A stretch of 64,000 nucleotides of DNA from Deltaproteobacteria bacterium (GTDB lineage Bacteria; Myxococcota; Kuafuiibacteriia; Kuafuiibacteriales; Kuafuiibacteriaceae): the NCBI GenBank assembly GCA_020632995.1, contig JACKEN010000002.1, forward strand, positions 372,001-436,000, in the 5' to 3' direction. Both the position numbers and the translations under genes were made by a program. Below are positions 17,581-25,907 of this stretch, piece after piece (the first letter of the stretch is position 1; every line of letters starts with the position of its first letter). Under the pieces are notes generated by a model, which saw only the letters and a program-made list of their open reading frames with translations, ran no database searches and was not told where the DNA came from.

Positions 17581-19143
17581 GTGCTCAAGTCCCTCGCGGC
17601 GCGGCTGTTACTGCCGTTGTTGGCGGTCATGACCCTCGGTTATGCCGTCCTCGCCTACTCTGAGGCGACGTCGCGGAGGCAGGACTGGGCCGCGATCCTG
17701 CAGTCCTTCGCGGAGCGCACCACGACCCTCGTGGCGAACGCGACCCACCACGAGATGCTCCTCAACCGAAAGGACCTCGTGCAGCTGACCTTGCAGCGGG
17801 TGGGGTCGAGCACTGGTGTGACCAGCGCTCGGATCTACGACCCCGAGGGCCGGGTCGCGTTCTCGTCGCGGCCGGAAGAGGCCGCTCGGAGCGCATCGGG
17901 TCGGCGACGCGCGGGCTTCGCGATGACCGTGACGGCGGCAAGGGCGCTCGACGACCTCAAGGAGAGCCCAGGTATCGTGTTGAGGCACCCGATCCCGAAC
18001 ACCCCCGCGTGCAGCACCGCCAGCTGTCACGCGCACCCTCCGGAGAAGGCGGTGCTGGGGATCCTGGAGGTCCGGATGTCGACCGAGGACTTCCTCCGGC
18101 GCGAGCGACGGTCGGCCGACACCCGCTTGCTCGTGACCGCGACGCTGATGCTGCTCGTGGGGAGCGCGGTGATCTTCTTCGTGGGTCGCTTCGTGCGCCG
18201 GCCGGTGCTCGCCTTGCAGGCGGGTGCGCGGGAGGTGGCCGAGGGCAACCTCGATGTCCGGATCCCCGTGACCCGGGACGACGAGCTCGGCCAGCTCGCG
18301 GCCGCCTTCAACCAGATGACGAGCGAGATCGACAAGAATCGGCGCGAGCTCACGGCGTGGTCGGCGGAGCTCGAGGAGCGGGTCGCGACGAAGTCCGAGG
18401 AGATGGCCCGCGTGCAGCGGCATCAGCTCGAGGTGGAGAAGCTCGCCTCCCTCGGCAAGCTCGCCGCCGTGGTCGCGCACGAGCTCAACAACCCGCTCGG
18501 GGGCATCCTGACCTACGCCAAGCTCGTCGAGCGCAAGCTCGCGCGAGATTCGGCCCTCGCCGAGGACGTGGGGCGGTATCTGGGCACCATCCAGTCCGAG
18601 TCGGTGCGCTGCGGCAACATCGTCAGGAACCTGTTGTCCTTCGCGCGGCGCGGGCAGAACCGCCGGGAGCCCGTGCACCTCGACGGGGTGGTCCAGCGCA
18701 CCACCATGCTCGTGCAGCACACCTTCGACCTCAGCGGCGCGACCCTCACCTATCACCCGTCGGAGGGCGACGACGTGCTCCTGGGTGACGAGGGTGAGCT
18801 GCAACAAGCCTTGCTCGCCCTCATCCTCAACGCGGCCGAGGCGGTCGCGCCGACCCATGGGGCGGTCGACGTCTCGGTCGTGGCGCACGAGGACTCGGTC
18901 GACGTGCGGATCCGAGACAACGGGGAGGGCATCCCGCCCGACATCCGCCCGCACATCTTCGAGCCCTTCTTCTCGACCAAGGGGGCTGGGGGCACCGGGA
19001 TCGGCCTGGCCGTCGCCCACGGGATCGCGCAGCGACACGCGGGCAGGATCGAGGTCGAGTCCGAGCCGGGGCAGGGCGCGACCTTCAGCCTCTGCCTGCC
19101 GCGCCACCGGCCCGACGACGCAGAACCAGAGGAGCAGCCATGA
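17581..19143 (+). CDS. Membrane sensor histidine kinase with possible heme-binding sensor domain
   Basis: A 520-residue kinase. Domains in order: membrane segment (about 5-24), periplasmic sensor domain, second membrane segment (about 183-203), HAMP (about 205-255), HisKA with the phospho-acceptor His300 in VVAHELNNPLGG, then the ATPase domain (N box LILNAAEAV, G boxes RDNGEGIPP and GGTGIGLAV). The sensor domain has CSTASCH at 144-150, a CX4CH motif between PNTPA and AHPPEKAVLGILEV; related kinases have a heme-binding CXXCH at this place. It may sense redox state or a gas through a covalent heme. GGGAG before the GTG supports this start. It overlaps the response regulator gene by ATGA. Confidence 0.92.
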   Translation: MLKSLAARLLLPLLAVMTLGYAVLAYSEATSRRQDWAAILQSFAERTTTLVANATHHEMLLNRKDLVQLTLQRVGSSTGVTSARIYDPEGRVAFSSRPEEAARSASGRRRAGFAMTVTAARALDDLKESPGIVLRHPIPNTPACSTASCHAHPPEKAVLGILEVRMSTEDFLRRERRSADTRLLVTATLMLLVGSAVIFFVGRFVRRPVLALQAGAREVAEGNLDVRIPVTRDDELGQLAAAFNQMTSEIDKNRRELTAWSAELEERVATKSEEMARVQRHQLEVEKLASLGKLAAVVAHELNNPLGGILTYAKLVERKLARDSALAEDVGRYLGTIQSESVRCGNIVRNLLSFARRGQNRREPVHLDGVVQRTTMLVQHTFDLSGATLTYHPSEGDDVLLGDEGELQQALLALILNAAEAVAPTHGAVDVSVVAHEDSVDVRIRDNGEGIPPDIRPHIFEPFFSTKGAGGTGIGLAVAHGIAQRHAGRIEVESEPGQGATFSLCLPRHRPDDAEPEEQP

Positions 19144-20504
19144 AACGCAACCCCGCTCGCCTATTGATCGTGGACGACGAGTTCTCCATGCGGGACTCCC
19201 TGGCCGCATGGTTCCAGGAGGATGGGCACGACGTCGTCGCGGCCGAGTCCGCCGAGCAGGCCCTGCGGACCCTCGACGATCACCGCTTCGACGTGGCCCT
19301 CCTCGACATCAAGATGCCGGGGATCGACGGGGTGGAGCTGCTCGAGCGGGTCCGCGTCATCGACCCAGCCATCCGGGTCATCATGATCACGGCCTACGCT
19401 ACGGTGGAGACCGCCGTCCGCTGCTTGAAGCACGGGGCCTTCGACTACATCACCAAGCCGGTGGATCCGGACGAGCTCACCCGGCTCGTGGCCCGCGCGC
19501 TGGAGGACAAGCAGCACAGCGAGGGTGTCACCCCCGCGCCCCCGCCGAGCCCCGAGCCCGAGCGCAGAGTGGAGCGCGAGCGCGGCGTCGCCGACGCGAT
19601 CATCGGCGAGAGCCCCGCCATCCTGCACACGCTCGAGCTCATCCGGCAGGTCGCGGCGACCGACGCGACGGTCCTCATCCGGGGCGAGAGCGGCACCGGC
19701 AAGGAGCTCATCGCGCGCGCCGTGCATCGCGAGAGCCCCAGGCGGTACTTCTCGCTCATCAGCGTCAACTGCGGCGCGTTGCCGGAGTCACTGCTCGAGA
19801 GCGAGCTGTTCGGTCACGAGAAGGGCGCCTTCACGGGGGCCCTGTATCGGCGCAAGGGCAAGCTCGAGCTCGCCGACGGCGGCACCATCTTCCTCGACGA
19901 GGTCGCGACGCTTACGCCGAAGTCGCAGGTCGACTTGCTCCGGGTGCTCGAGACCCACGAGCTCAACCGCCTCGGCGGCCACGAGACCATCAAGGTCGAC
20001 TTCCGGGTGGTGTGCGCCACGAACGAGGATCTCGAGGCCCTCGTGGCCGACAAGCGCTTCCGCGAAGACCTCTACTATCGCCTCAACGTGTTCACCATCG
20101 AGGCGCCGCCCCTGCGCAACCGGGTCTCGGACATCCCCCTGCTCGCGGAGCACTTCCTTCGTCGCGCGGCGCCCACGGTGGGGCGCAACCTCACCGGCTT
20201 CAGCCCGGAGGCGCTCGAGCGCCTGTGCGCCCACACCTGGCCTGGCAACGTGCGTGAGCTCGCGAACGCGGTCGAGCGGGCCGCGATCGTGGCCGCGGGC
20301 CCGCGGGTCGAGCTCCACGATCTGCCCCCCCTCAACGGGGGCGGGCACCCGGCGGCCCAGGGTTCACTCGAGGACGTGGAGCGACAGCACATCCAGCGCG
20401 TGCTCGACGAGCACGACGGCAACATCACGCGGAGCGCGCGCGCGCTCGAGGTGGACCGCGCGACCCTCTACAACAAGATCAAGAAGTACGAGCTCCGCCG
20501 ATAG
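19140..20504 (+). CDS. Sigma-54-dependent response regulator (NtrC family)
   Basis: A 454-residue activator with three domains. The receiver (1-120) has acidic residues Asp12 and Asp13, phospho-acceptor Asp56 in LLDIKMPG and a Thr-Ala pair in MITAY. The AAA+ domain (about 150-390) has Walker A GESGTGKE, the sigma-54-contacting loop GAFTGA and Walker B GGTIFLDE. The C-terminal Fis-type helix-turn-helix covers about 405-454. It should receive phosphate from the overlapping kinase and activate sigma-54 promoters, most likely including the divergent redox operon. The regulon is an inference from position. Confidence 0.95.
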   Translation: MKRNPARLLIVDDEFSMRDSLAAWFQEDGHDVVAAESAEQALRTLDDHRFDVALLDIKMPGIDGVELLERVRVIDPAIRVIMITAYATVETAVRCLKHGAFDYITKPVDPDELTRLVARALEDKQHSEGVTPAPPPSPEPERRVERERGVADAIIGESPAILHTLELIRQVAATDATVLIRGESGTGKELIARAVHRESPRRYFSLISVNCGALPESLLESELFGHEKGAFTGALYRRKGKLELADGGTIFLDEVATLTPKSQVDLLRVLETHELNRLGGHETIKVDFRVVCATNEDLEALVADKRFREDLYYRLNVFTIEAPPLRNRVSDIPLLAEHFLRRAAPTVGRNLTGFSPEALERLCAHTWPGNVRELANAVERAAIVAAGPRVELHDLPPLNGGGHPAAQGSLEDVERQHIQRVLDEHDGNITRSARALEVDRATLYNKIKKYELRR

Positions 20505-20516
20505 GTAGGGGGCGCC

Positions 20517-21053
20517 GTGATCCGCCTGGTGCCATTCATGCTCGGAGCCCACGAGGCGCTCGTGGGGCCGGTGGTGGCGTGCCTCGAGCGCACGTTCGGT
20601 GAGCGCGTCGAGGTGCGAGACCCGGGCTTCGATCCCGCGGCGGCGCTCGACGAGCGCCGCGGCCAATACGACTCGAGGCGCTTCTTGCGCCTCTTGCTCG
20701 ATGACGCGCACGACGCGCCCCGGGTCCTCGGCATGACCGGGGTCGACCTCTTCATCCCCGTGTTGACGTTCGTGTTCGGCGAGGCGCAGCTCGGCGGCCG
20801 CGCCGCGGTGGTGTCGACGTTCCGGCTGCGGAGCGAGCCCTATGGCATCGTGTCCCCGCCCGAGCGGCTGCTCGAGCGAGCGATGAAAGAAGCCTTGCAC
20901 GAGCTCGGGCACACCCACGGGCTCGTGCACTGCGACCTCGCGGACTGCGTGATGCGCTCGTCGACCTACGTCGAGGACATCGACGCCAAGCCCGCCCGGT
21001 TCTGCGTGGACTGCGCGCGCGGCGTGGCCCCGCCCGGCGCGGCCTCCGCCTGA
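20517..21053 (+). CDS. amzA: Archaemetzincin-like zinc metalloprotease
   Basis: A 178-residue protein with the archaemetzincin signature HELGHTHGLVHC, the extended metzincin zinc site HExxHxxGxxH followed by Cys, then CVM and CVDC, which supply the cysteines of the second, structural zinc found in this family. The length is normal for prokaryotic members. Archaemetzincins are best known from archaea and vertebrates and are patchy in bacteria. The substrate is unknown. There is no signal peptide, so it is cytoplasmic. The gene starts 12 bases after the sigma-54 activator gene and could be co-transcribed with it; the GTG has GGTAGGGGG upstream. Confidence 0.9.
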   Translation: MIRLVPFMLGAHEALVGPVVACLERTFGERVEVRDPGFDPAAALDERRGQYDSRRFLRLLLDDAHDAPRVLGMTGVDLFIPVLTFVFGEAQLGGRAAVVSTFRLRSEPYGIVSPPERLLERAMKEALHELGHTHGLVHCDLADCVMRSSTYVEDIDAKPARFCVDCARGVAPPGAASA

Positions 21054-21090
21054 ACTCACGCCGGGGGGTGCACTTCCAGCGGCGGGGAGC

Positions 21091-21096
21091 TATCCT
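21091..21096 (+). promoter_or_regulatory. -10-like hexamer before aminotransferase gene
   Basis: TATCCT ends ten bases before the ATG at 21107 and no Shine-Dalgarno lies between, consistent with a very short or absent 5' leader. Confidence 0.35.
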
Positions 21097-21106
21097 CGGC
21101 CCCGCG

Positions 21107-22414
21107 ATGAAGCAACGGAACCTGCGGACGGATCGCAGCCCCGCCGTGAACCTCAACCTCAACGTGCGGGGGATGCGCCCCTCGGCCACGGTGGCGATCA
21201 ACGAGCACTCCAACGCGCTGATCGCCCAGGGGCGTGAGGTCTTCAAGCTGGGGCTGGGGCAGTCGCCCTTCCCGGTGCCGGACGCGGTGACGAAGGAGCT
21301 GCAGGTCAACGCGTTCCAGAAGGACTATCTGCCGGTGAAGGGCCTGCTGGTGCTGCGCCAGGCGGTGGCGGACTACCACCGCCGCACCCAGGGCACCCCG
21401 TTCTCGGCCGACGACGTGCTGATCGGGCCCGGCTCGAAGGAGCTTATGTTCCTCTTGCAGCTCGTCTACTACGGCGACCTCGTGATCCCCGCCCCCGCGT
21501 GGGTCTCGTACGCGCCTCAGGCGCGGATCATCGGGCGCCAGGTGCGCTTCATGTCCACCCGGCGGGAGGACCAGTGGAAGCTGATGCCGGCCCAGCTCGA
21601 GGCCCTGTGCGCGCCGGATCCGGAGCGCCCCCGCATCGTGATCCTCAACTACCCGAGCAACCCCACCGGGGGCACCTACTCCTCGGCCGAGCTGAAGGAG
21701 CTGGCCGCGGTGGCGAGGAAGTACCGGGTGATCCTGCTCTCGGACGAGATCTACGGCGAGCTCCACCACAAGGGGCAGCACGTGAGCCTGGCCCGCTTCT
21801 ACCCCGAGGGCACCATCGTGAGCGCGGGCCTGTCGAAGTGGTGCGGGGCGGGGGGCTGGCGCCTCGGCACCTTCGCGTTCCCCCACACCCTCGGCTGGCT
21901 GCGCGACGCCATGGCCGCGGTGGCGAGCGAGACCTTCACCTCCACCTCGGCGCCCATCCAGTACGCGGCGGTGCGGGCCTTCCAGGGTGGCCTCGACATC
22001 GAGCGCTACCTGGTCCACTCGCGCCGCATCCTCAAGCACCTGGGTCGTTGGTGCGCCAAGACCCTGGGCGAGGCCGGGGTGCAGGTCGCGAAGCCCGAGG
22101 GCGGCTTCTACCTCTTCCCTGACTTCGAGCCGCTGCGGGCGCGCCTCGAGGCGCGGGGGATCCACAGCGGAGCGCAGCTCTGCTTGCAGATGCTGGACGA
22201 GGTCGGGGTGGCCATGCTCCCGGGCGAGGACTTCGGGCGCCCGGCCGAGGAGCTCACCGCGCGCCTCGCCTACGTGGACTTCGACGGGGCCAAGGCCCTC
22301 TTCGCCTCCACCCAGGTGCCCCTGGAGGAGCCCCTGCCCGACACGTTCCTCGACGCCCAGTGCTACAACTGCACCGAGGCGATCCGGCGCGTGGCGAGCT
22401 GGCTCGGGGAGTAG
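21107..22414 (+). CDS. PLP-dependent class I/II aminotransferase
   Basis: A 435-residue fold-type I aminotransferase. Key residues are visible: Asn185 in NYPSNPTGG, Asp213 and Tyr216 in LSDEIYGEL, the PLP-binding Lys244 in SAGLSKWCGAGGWRLG, and the substrate-carboxylate arginine near the C-terminus (LTARLAYVDFDG). The family includes aspartate, alanine and aromatic aminotransferases; the substrate cannot be assigned. There is no signal peptide. The start at 21107 follows a TATCCT hexamer; an in-frame ATG 13 codons upstream would overlap that promoter-like element. It stands alone between the amzA gene and the convergent protease operon. Confidence 0.9.
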   Translation: MKQRNLRTDRSPAVNLNLNVRGMRPSATVAINEHSNALIAQGREVFKLGLGQSPFPVPDAVTKELQVNAFQKDYLPVKGLLVLRQAVADYHRRTQGTPFSADDVLIGPGSKELMFLLQLVYYGDLVIPAPAWVSYAPQARIIGRQVRFMSTRREDQWKLMPAQLEALCAPDPERPRIVILNYPSNPTGGTYSSAELKELAAVARKYRVILLSDEIYGELHHKGQHVSLARFYPEGTIVSAGLSKWCGAGGWRLGTFAFPHTLGWLRDAMAAVASETFTSTSAPIQYAAVRAFQGGLDIERYLVHSRRILKHLGRWCAKTLGEAGVQVAKPEGGFYLFPDFEPLRARLEARGIHSGAQLCLQMLDEVGVAMLPGEDFGRPAEELTARLAYVDFDGAKALFASTQVPLEEPLPDTFLDAQCYNCTEAIRRVASWLGE

Positions 22415-22425
22415 CCCGTCGGGCT
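22413..22425. terminator. Small hairpin between convergent genes
   Basis: AGCCC-GTC-GGGCT is a five-pair stem spanning the stop codon of the aminotransferase gene and touching that of the protease gene. No T-run follows on either strand, so if it terminates transcription it does so weakly or with Rho. Confidence 0.3.
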
Positions 22426-23627
22426 CAGTGCTTCATGCTGAAGTCGAGGACGCTGAGGCCGGCGCGGAGCTGCGGGTCGCCGGTCGGGTCGAGGGCGAGG
22501 CGGGTGGTGTAGCTGTGCTTCTCGCCCTCCTGCCGGGGGATGGGGAAGTGCGGCACGAGCCCCGTGTTCGCCCAGCTCTCGCCGTCCGGGCCGACGAAGC
22601 GTCCCACCGAGATCTTGACCGCGTAGCCGTTCTTCAGCTTGCGGACCTCCTCGACGGTGCCCTTGCCGAAGGTGGACTCGCCCACCAGCAGGGCGTTGCC
22701 GTTGCCCCCGAGGGCCGCGGCGACCACCTCGGCGCCCGAGGCGGTGTCCCGGTCGATCAACACGACGACGGGGATCTCGACCTTGGGAGTGCCGCCGGTG
22801 GCGCGGCGTACGTCGTCCTTGCCGTCCCGACCGCGGATGGTGAGGATCGTCCGACCCTCCGCGAGGAAGCGGTCTGCCACCTGGAGCGATGCGTCGAGCA
22901 GGCCGCCCGGCGTGCCGCGGAGGTCGAAGATGAGCCCGCGCGACTTCTTGGCCTTCGCGCTGGCCAGGGCGGCGTCGAAGCTGGCGACGGTGTCCTTGGC
23001 GAAGTTCGAGACCCGAATGTAAGCCACGTTGCCGGGCAAGGTCTCGAGGTCGGAGAGCACCGAGGCGATGTGTACCTGGCCACGGGTGACGGGCACCGTC
23101 CACTCACGGGTGTCTCGCTGGACCAGGAGGTCCACCGTGGTGCCGGTCGCACCGCGGATCTTGTAGACGGCGTCCCGGAAGGACAGATCGCGCACCGACG
23201 TGCCGTCGATGGCGAGGATGCGATCTCCGGCCTCGAGACCGGCCGCCTCCGCGGGTCCGCCGGGGACGGGCTCACGGACCACGATCACATTCTCCATGTG
23301 CTCGATGACGATGCCGATGCCGCTCACCGAGCCCTTGACCCCGCGCTCCAGCTCCTCGAGCTCGCCGGGATCCAGCAGCACGTTGACCTTCTTCTTCTCC
23401 GTGTTGGTCGCGAGGCGGTCCAGCATGCCCTCGAGGGCGGCGGTCCACAGCTCGTCCTCGGTCACCCCTCGGTCCACGTAGGTGCTCTGCACGAGCTTCT
23501 TCACCTCGAGGAAGGTGTTCTTGGCGTTGGGGACCTTGGTCTTGGGCTCGGGATGGCCAGCGCGAGCGTAGGCCGGTGTGAACAGCAGGAAGGCGAGCAG
23601 GATGAGCGATGCGAGCTTGGTCTTCAT
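22425..23627 (-). CDS. S41 family C-terminal processing protease with PDZ domain
   Basis: A 400-residue exported protease (signal peptide ending AYARA). Order: N-terminal helical region, PDZ domain (GIGIVIEHMENVIVV to GDRILAIDG), then the S41 catalytic core with LIFDLRGTPGGLLDAS, the catalytic serine in DTASGAEV and the catalytic lysine in STFGKGTV. Such CtpA-type enzymes cleave exported proteins near the C-terminus. It follows the ECF sigma and anti-sigma genes with an 18-base gap and so is probably in their operon, either as an envelope-stress effector or as part of the signal cascade. The cascade role is an inference. Confidence 0.93.
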   Translation of the reverse strand: MKTKLASLILLAFLLFTPAYARAGHPEPKTKVPNAKNTFLEVKKLVQSTYVDRGVTEDELWTAALEGMLDRLATNTEKKKVNVLLDPGELEELERGVKGSVSGIGIVIEHMENVIVVREPVPGGPAEAAGLEAGDRILAIDGTSVRDLSFRDAVYKIRGATGTTVDLLVQRDTREWTVPVTRGQVHIASVLSDLETLPGNVAYIRVSNFAKDTVASFDAALASAKAKKSRGLIFDLRGTPGGLLDASLQVADRFLAEGRTILTIRGRDGKDDVRRATGGTPKVEIPVVVLIDRDTASGAEVVAAALGGNGNALLVGESTFGKGTVEEVRKLKNGYAVKISVGRFVGPDGESWANTGLVPHFPIPRQEGEKHSYTTRLALDPTGDPQLRAGLSVLDFSMKH

Positions 23628-23645
23628 GACTTGGTTCCTCCGTGC

Positions 23646-24086
23646 TCAGAGCACGTTCGCTTGGATGGAGATGAGGGTTCGGGCGTCGTAGTCGCGGATC
23701 TCCGCCGCGCTGGAGGGAGAGGGGGTCGAGTCGGTCTCGTCGGGGAGCGCGAGGTGGGTGAAGAAGAACCACATCGCGCCGGTGGCGAGCAGGACCGCCA
23801 TCGGTTGATAGATGGGCACTCGGAGCTGGAGCAGGTCGAACAGGCGCCGCTTGGGCCGCGCCGCGTGGCGGACCTCCCGCTCGAGGTTGGCGAGCACCCG
23901 TGGGCCAGGCTCGTCTTCGAGCAGCGCCGCGATGCCGCCCAGGTCGGCGTCCAAGCGGCAATACTCGACCGCGCACGACGTGCAGCTCGAGAGGTGGCTC
24001 GCCACGGCGCGCGACGTCGTGCCGTTGGTCTCCCGATAGTGGTAGTCGATGAGGTGCTCGCGGCACTGGTCGCAGGTCAGGGTCAT
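23646..24086 (-). CDS. Zinc-finger (ZAS) anti-sigma factor, membrane-spanning
   Basis: A 146-residue protein with an N-terminal ZAS domain: Cys5, Cys8, then His31-x3-Cys35-x2-Cys38, the zinc-binding HX3CX2C of class I anti-sigma factors. One membrane segment lies at about 92-112, followed by a short periplasmic tail. It should hold the ECF sigma factor of the overlapping upstream gene inactive at the membrane; zinc-thiol oxidation or proteolysis may release it. The ATG overlaps the stop of the sigma gene by four bases, the usual coupling for sigma/anti-sigma pairs. Confidence 0.92.
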   Translation of the reverse strand: MTLTCDQCREHLIDYHYRETNGTTSRAVASHLSSCTSCAVEYCRLDADLGGIAALLEDEPGPRVLANLEREVRHAARPKRRLFDLLQLRVPIYQPMAVLLATGAMWFFFTHLALPDETDSTPSPSSAAEIRDYDARTLISIQANVL

Positions 24087-24613
24087 GATTCACTTCCTTG
24101 AAAGCGGAGTCGGACGGCGCGAATGGCGCCGTGCAGGCGAGACTTCACCGTGCCCTCCGGAACCGACTGGACCTCGGCGATCTCTCGGTAGGTGAGCCCG
24201 CCGATCGCCTTGAGGATGAGGGCGTCGCGGTCGTGGTCCTCGAGCTCTTCGAGGGCCACGTTGAGGGCGCTGCGCTCCGCCGCGTTCGCCTCGAAGGAGC
24301 CGTCCGCCTCGGTCTCGGCCCGGTCCTCGAGCTTCGCCCTGCGCCGCTCCGCGTCGCGCAGGGCGGTGAGGCCGCGGTTGCGGGCCGACTTGAACAGGAA
24401 CCCCCCCAGCCGGCCCGGCTGAGGCTGGTAGCGGCTCGAGAGCACGGTCATGAAGACCTCTTGCAGGAGGTCCTCGGCGAGCGCCCGATCGTGCACCAGC
24501 CGCAGCAAGTACCCGAACAGACGCCGGTTGTAGCGCTCGTAGAGCACCTCGAAGGCGGTCACGTCCCCCGCCCGGGTCGCCCGGACCAGGTCTTCGTCCG
24601 TGCGCCCCATCAC
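24083..24613 (-). CDS. ECF sigma-70 family RNA polymerase sigma factor
   Basis: A 176-residue ECF sigma factor. Region 2 covers about 20-90 (YNRRLFGYLLRLVHDRALAEDLLQEVF, then the segment ending ARNRGLTALRD) and region 4 covers about 115-170, with helix-turn-helix LTYREIAEVQSVPEGTVKSRL. A short acidic linker separates them. It is cotranscribed with the ZAS anti-sigma and an S41 protease. A GAAC-N17-CGT element directly upstream looks like an ECF promoter, so it probably controls its own operon. An alternative ATG one codon later is possible. Confidence 0.94.
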   Translation of the reverse strand: MMGRTDEDLVRATRAGDVTAFEVLYERYNRRLFGYLLRLVHDRALAEDLLQEVFMTVLSSRYQPQPGRLGGFLFKSARNRGLTALRDAERRRAKLEDRAETEADGSFEANAAERSALNVALEELEDHDRDALILKAIGGLTYREIAEVQSVPEGTVKSRLHGAIRAVRLRFQGSES

Positions 24614-24619
24614 CGCAGG

Positions 24620-24644
24620 AACGCCCCAGGTCCCCAGATCGTTC
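24620..24644 (-). promoter_or_regulatory. Candidate ECF-type autoregulatory promoter
   Basis: Read on the minus strand, GAAC (-35-like) at 24644-24641 and CGTT (-10-like) at 24623-24620 are separated by 17 bases between AAC and CGT, matching the common AAC...CGT pattern of ECF promoters. The sigma gene begins seven bases further on. Short motifs like this occur by chance, so confidence is modest. Confidence 0.38.
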
Positions 24645-24679
24645 GGGGGGGCGCCCTTTTTCTCGAGAGCGCCGGCCCG

Positions 24680-25825
24680 CTACTCCTTCGCGCCGACCTC
24701 GACCACCACCTCCTTCACCACCCGCGGGGTGGCGAGGACGGAGCCCTCCATCTTCATCATCTTGGCGAGGGGCGGCGGCATCAACCGCAGGCCAACCTGC
24801 GCGCGGACCTTGGCCGGGTCGCCCTTCAGGGCCACCGTCAGCACCTTCTGCTGGCCGCCCTGGATGCGGTTGTCGGCCTTCAGGCTGGCCGAGTAGGGGG
24901 GCAGGGCGGGCTTGCCCTCGGCGTCCACGTACTGCTTGTCGAGCATGGCCTTGGCCAGGGTGGCGGTGACGGTGCCGGCCTCGTCCAGCGCGTCCACCGA
25001 GATCCAGGCCAGGCGCCCGGGGAAGCCGGAGGGGAAGGCGTGCTGGCTCGTGTTGGCCACCGTCACCTCGACCGTGCCGGGGTCGAGCACCTTCACCTTC
25101 AGGTCCACCGCGGTGTCCATGAACTTGCCGAACGCCTCCGGAGCCTCCCAGGTGCCTCGGGGGCCCACGAAGCGGTGACTCCGGTGGGTCGTGCGCTGGG
25201 TGAGGTTCCCGGAGGGGCCCTCCACCTCGGGCATGTGGCAGCTGACGCACGTGGCGTCCTCGCCCGCCGCCGCCTCCATGCCGGTCGAGCACAGGGGGGT
25301 GCCGTTGGGGGTCTTGAGCTCGCTGTGGCAGGCGAGGCAGAGCGACTTGCCGTCGGCGATCGCGGGGAGGGCAGGGCCGCCCTGGTGGGGGCCGCTCTCC
25401 TTCGGGGTGTCGTGGGGGCCCCGGAAGGTGCCGGGGGCGGCGCGGACGAGGGCCTTGGCCCCCTTCGCGTCGGCCCGCACCGCGTCGAGCTGGTGGCACG
25501 CGGCGCAGGCCACCCCGGTCATGGCCGCCGGGCCGTCCGGCGCGTCCACCCCGCGGGGGCTGTGGCAGCCGGCGCAGGCGGTGGCGATCTGCAGGCCCTC
25601 CTTCCCGATCCTGACCTCACGGAAGGACGCGTAGAGCGCGTCCTTGGAGTGGTGGGCCATGGCGTGCATGCTCTGTTGCCACTCCTCGTAGACCGCCTGG
25701 TGGCAGGACTGGCAGGTGACGGGGACGTCGTCGTTCTGCCCCACCGGCGCCCCGGAGTCCTTCTTGCAGCCAGCCAGGGCCAGGGCCAGGGCCGGGGTGA
25801 GCCAGAACAGCCGCGCCGTCTTCAT
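24680..25825 (-). CDS. Pentaheme cytochrome c lipoprotein
   Basis: A 381-residue lipoprotein (lipobox LAGC, Cys20) with five CXXCH motifs: CQSCH (from residue 38), CAGCH, CAACH, CLACH and CVSCH, all in the first half. This resembles cytochrome c554-type multiheme domains: the first heme is followed by EEWQQSMHA, and several free histidines between motifs could be axial ligands. The C-terminal half has no hemes and looks like a beta-rich domain. It should move electrons in the periplasm or on the outer membrane. It precedes the ECF sigma gene on the same strand, separated by 66 bases, and is divergent from the MCE operon. Confidence 0.9.
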   Translation of the reverse strand: MKTARLFWLTPALALALAGCKKDSGAPVGQNDDVPVTCQSCHQAVYEEWQQSMHAMAHHSKDALYASFREVRIGKEGLQIATACAGCHSPRGVDAPDGPAAMTGVACAACHQLDAVRADAKGAKALVRAAPGTFRGPHDTPKESGPHQGGPALPAIADGKSLCLACHSELKTPNGTPLCSTGMEAAAGEDATCVSCHMPEVEGPSGNLTQRTTHRSHRFVGPRGTWEAPEAFGKFMDTAVDLKVKVLDPGTVEVTVANTSQHAFPSGFPGRLAWISVDALDEAGTVTATLAKAMLDKQYVDAEGKPALPPYSASLKADNRIQGGQQKVLTVALKGDPAKVRAQVGLRLMPPPLAKMMKMEGSVLATPRVVKEVVVEVGAKE

Positions 25826-25907
25826 GGGGCATGCTCAGCACGAGGTCGCGCCCGCGGCAACCCCGTGTGCTGGCGTCCCTTTTCCACATGGGATAAGCCT
25901 CAGGGCG

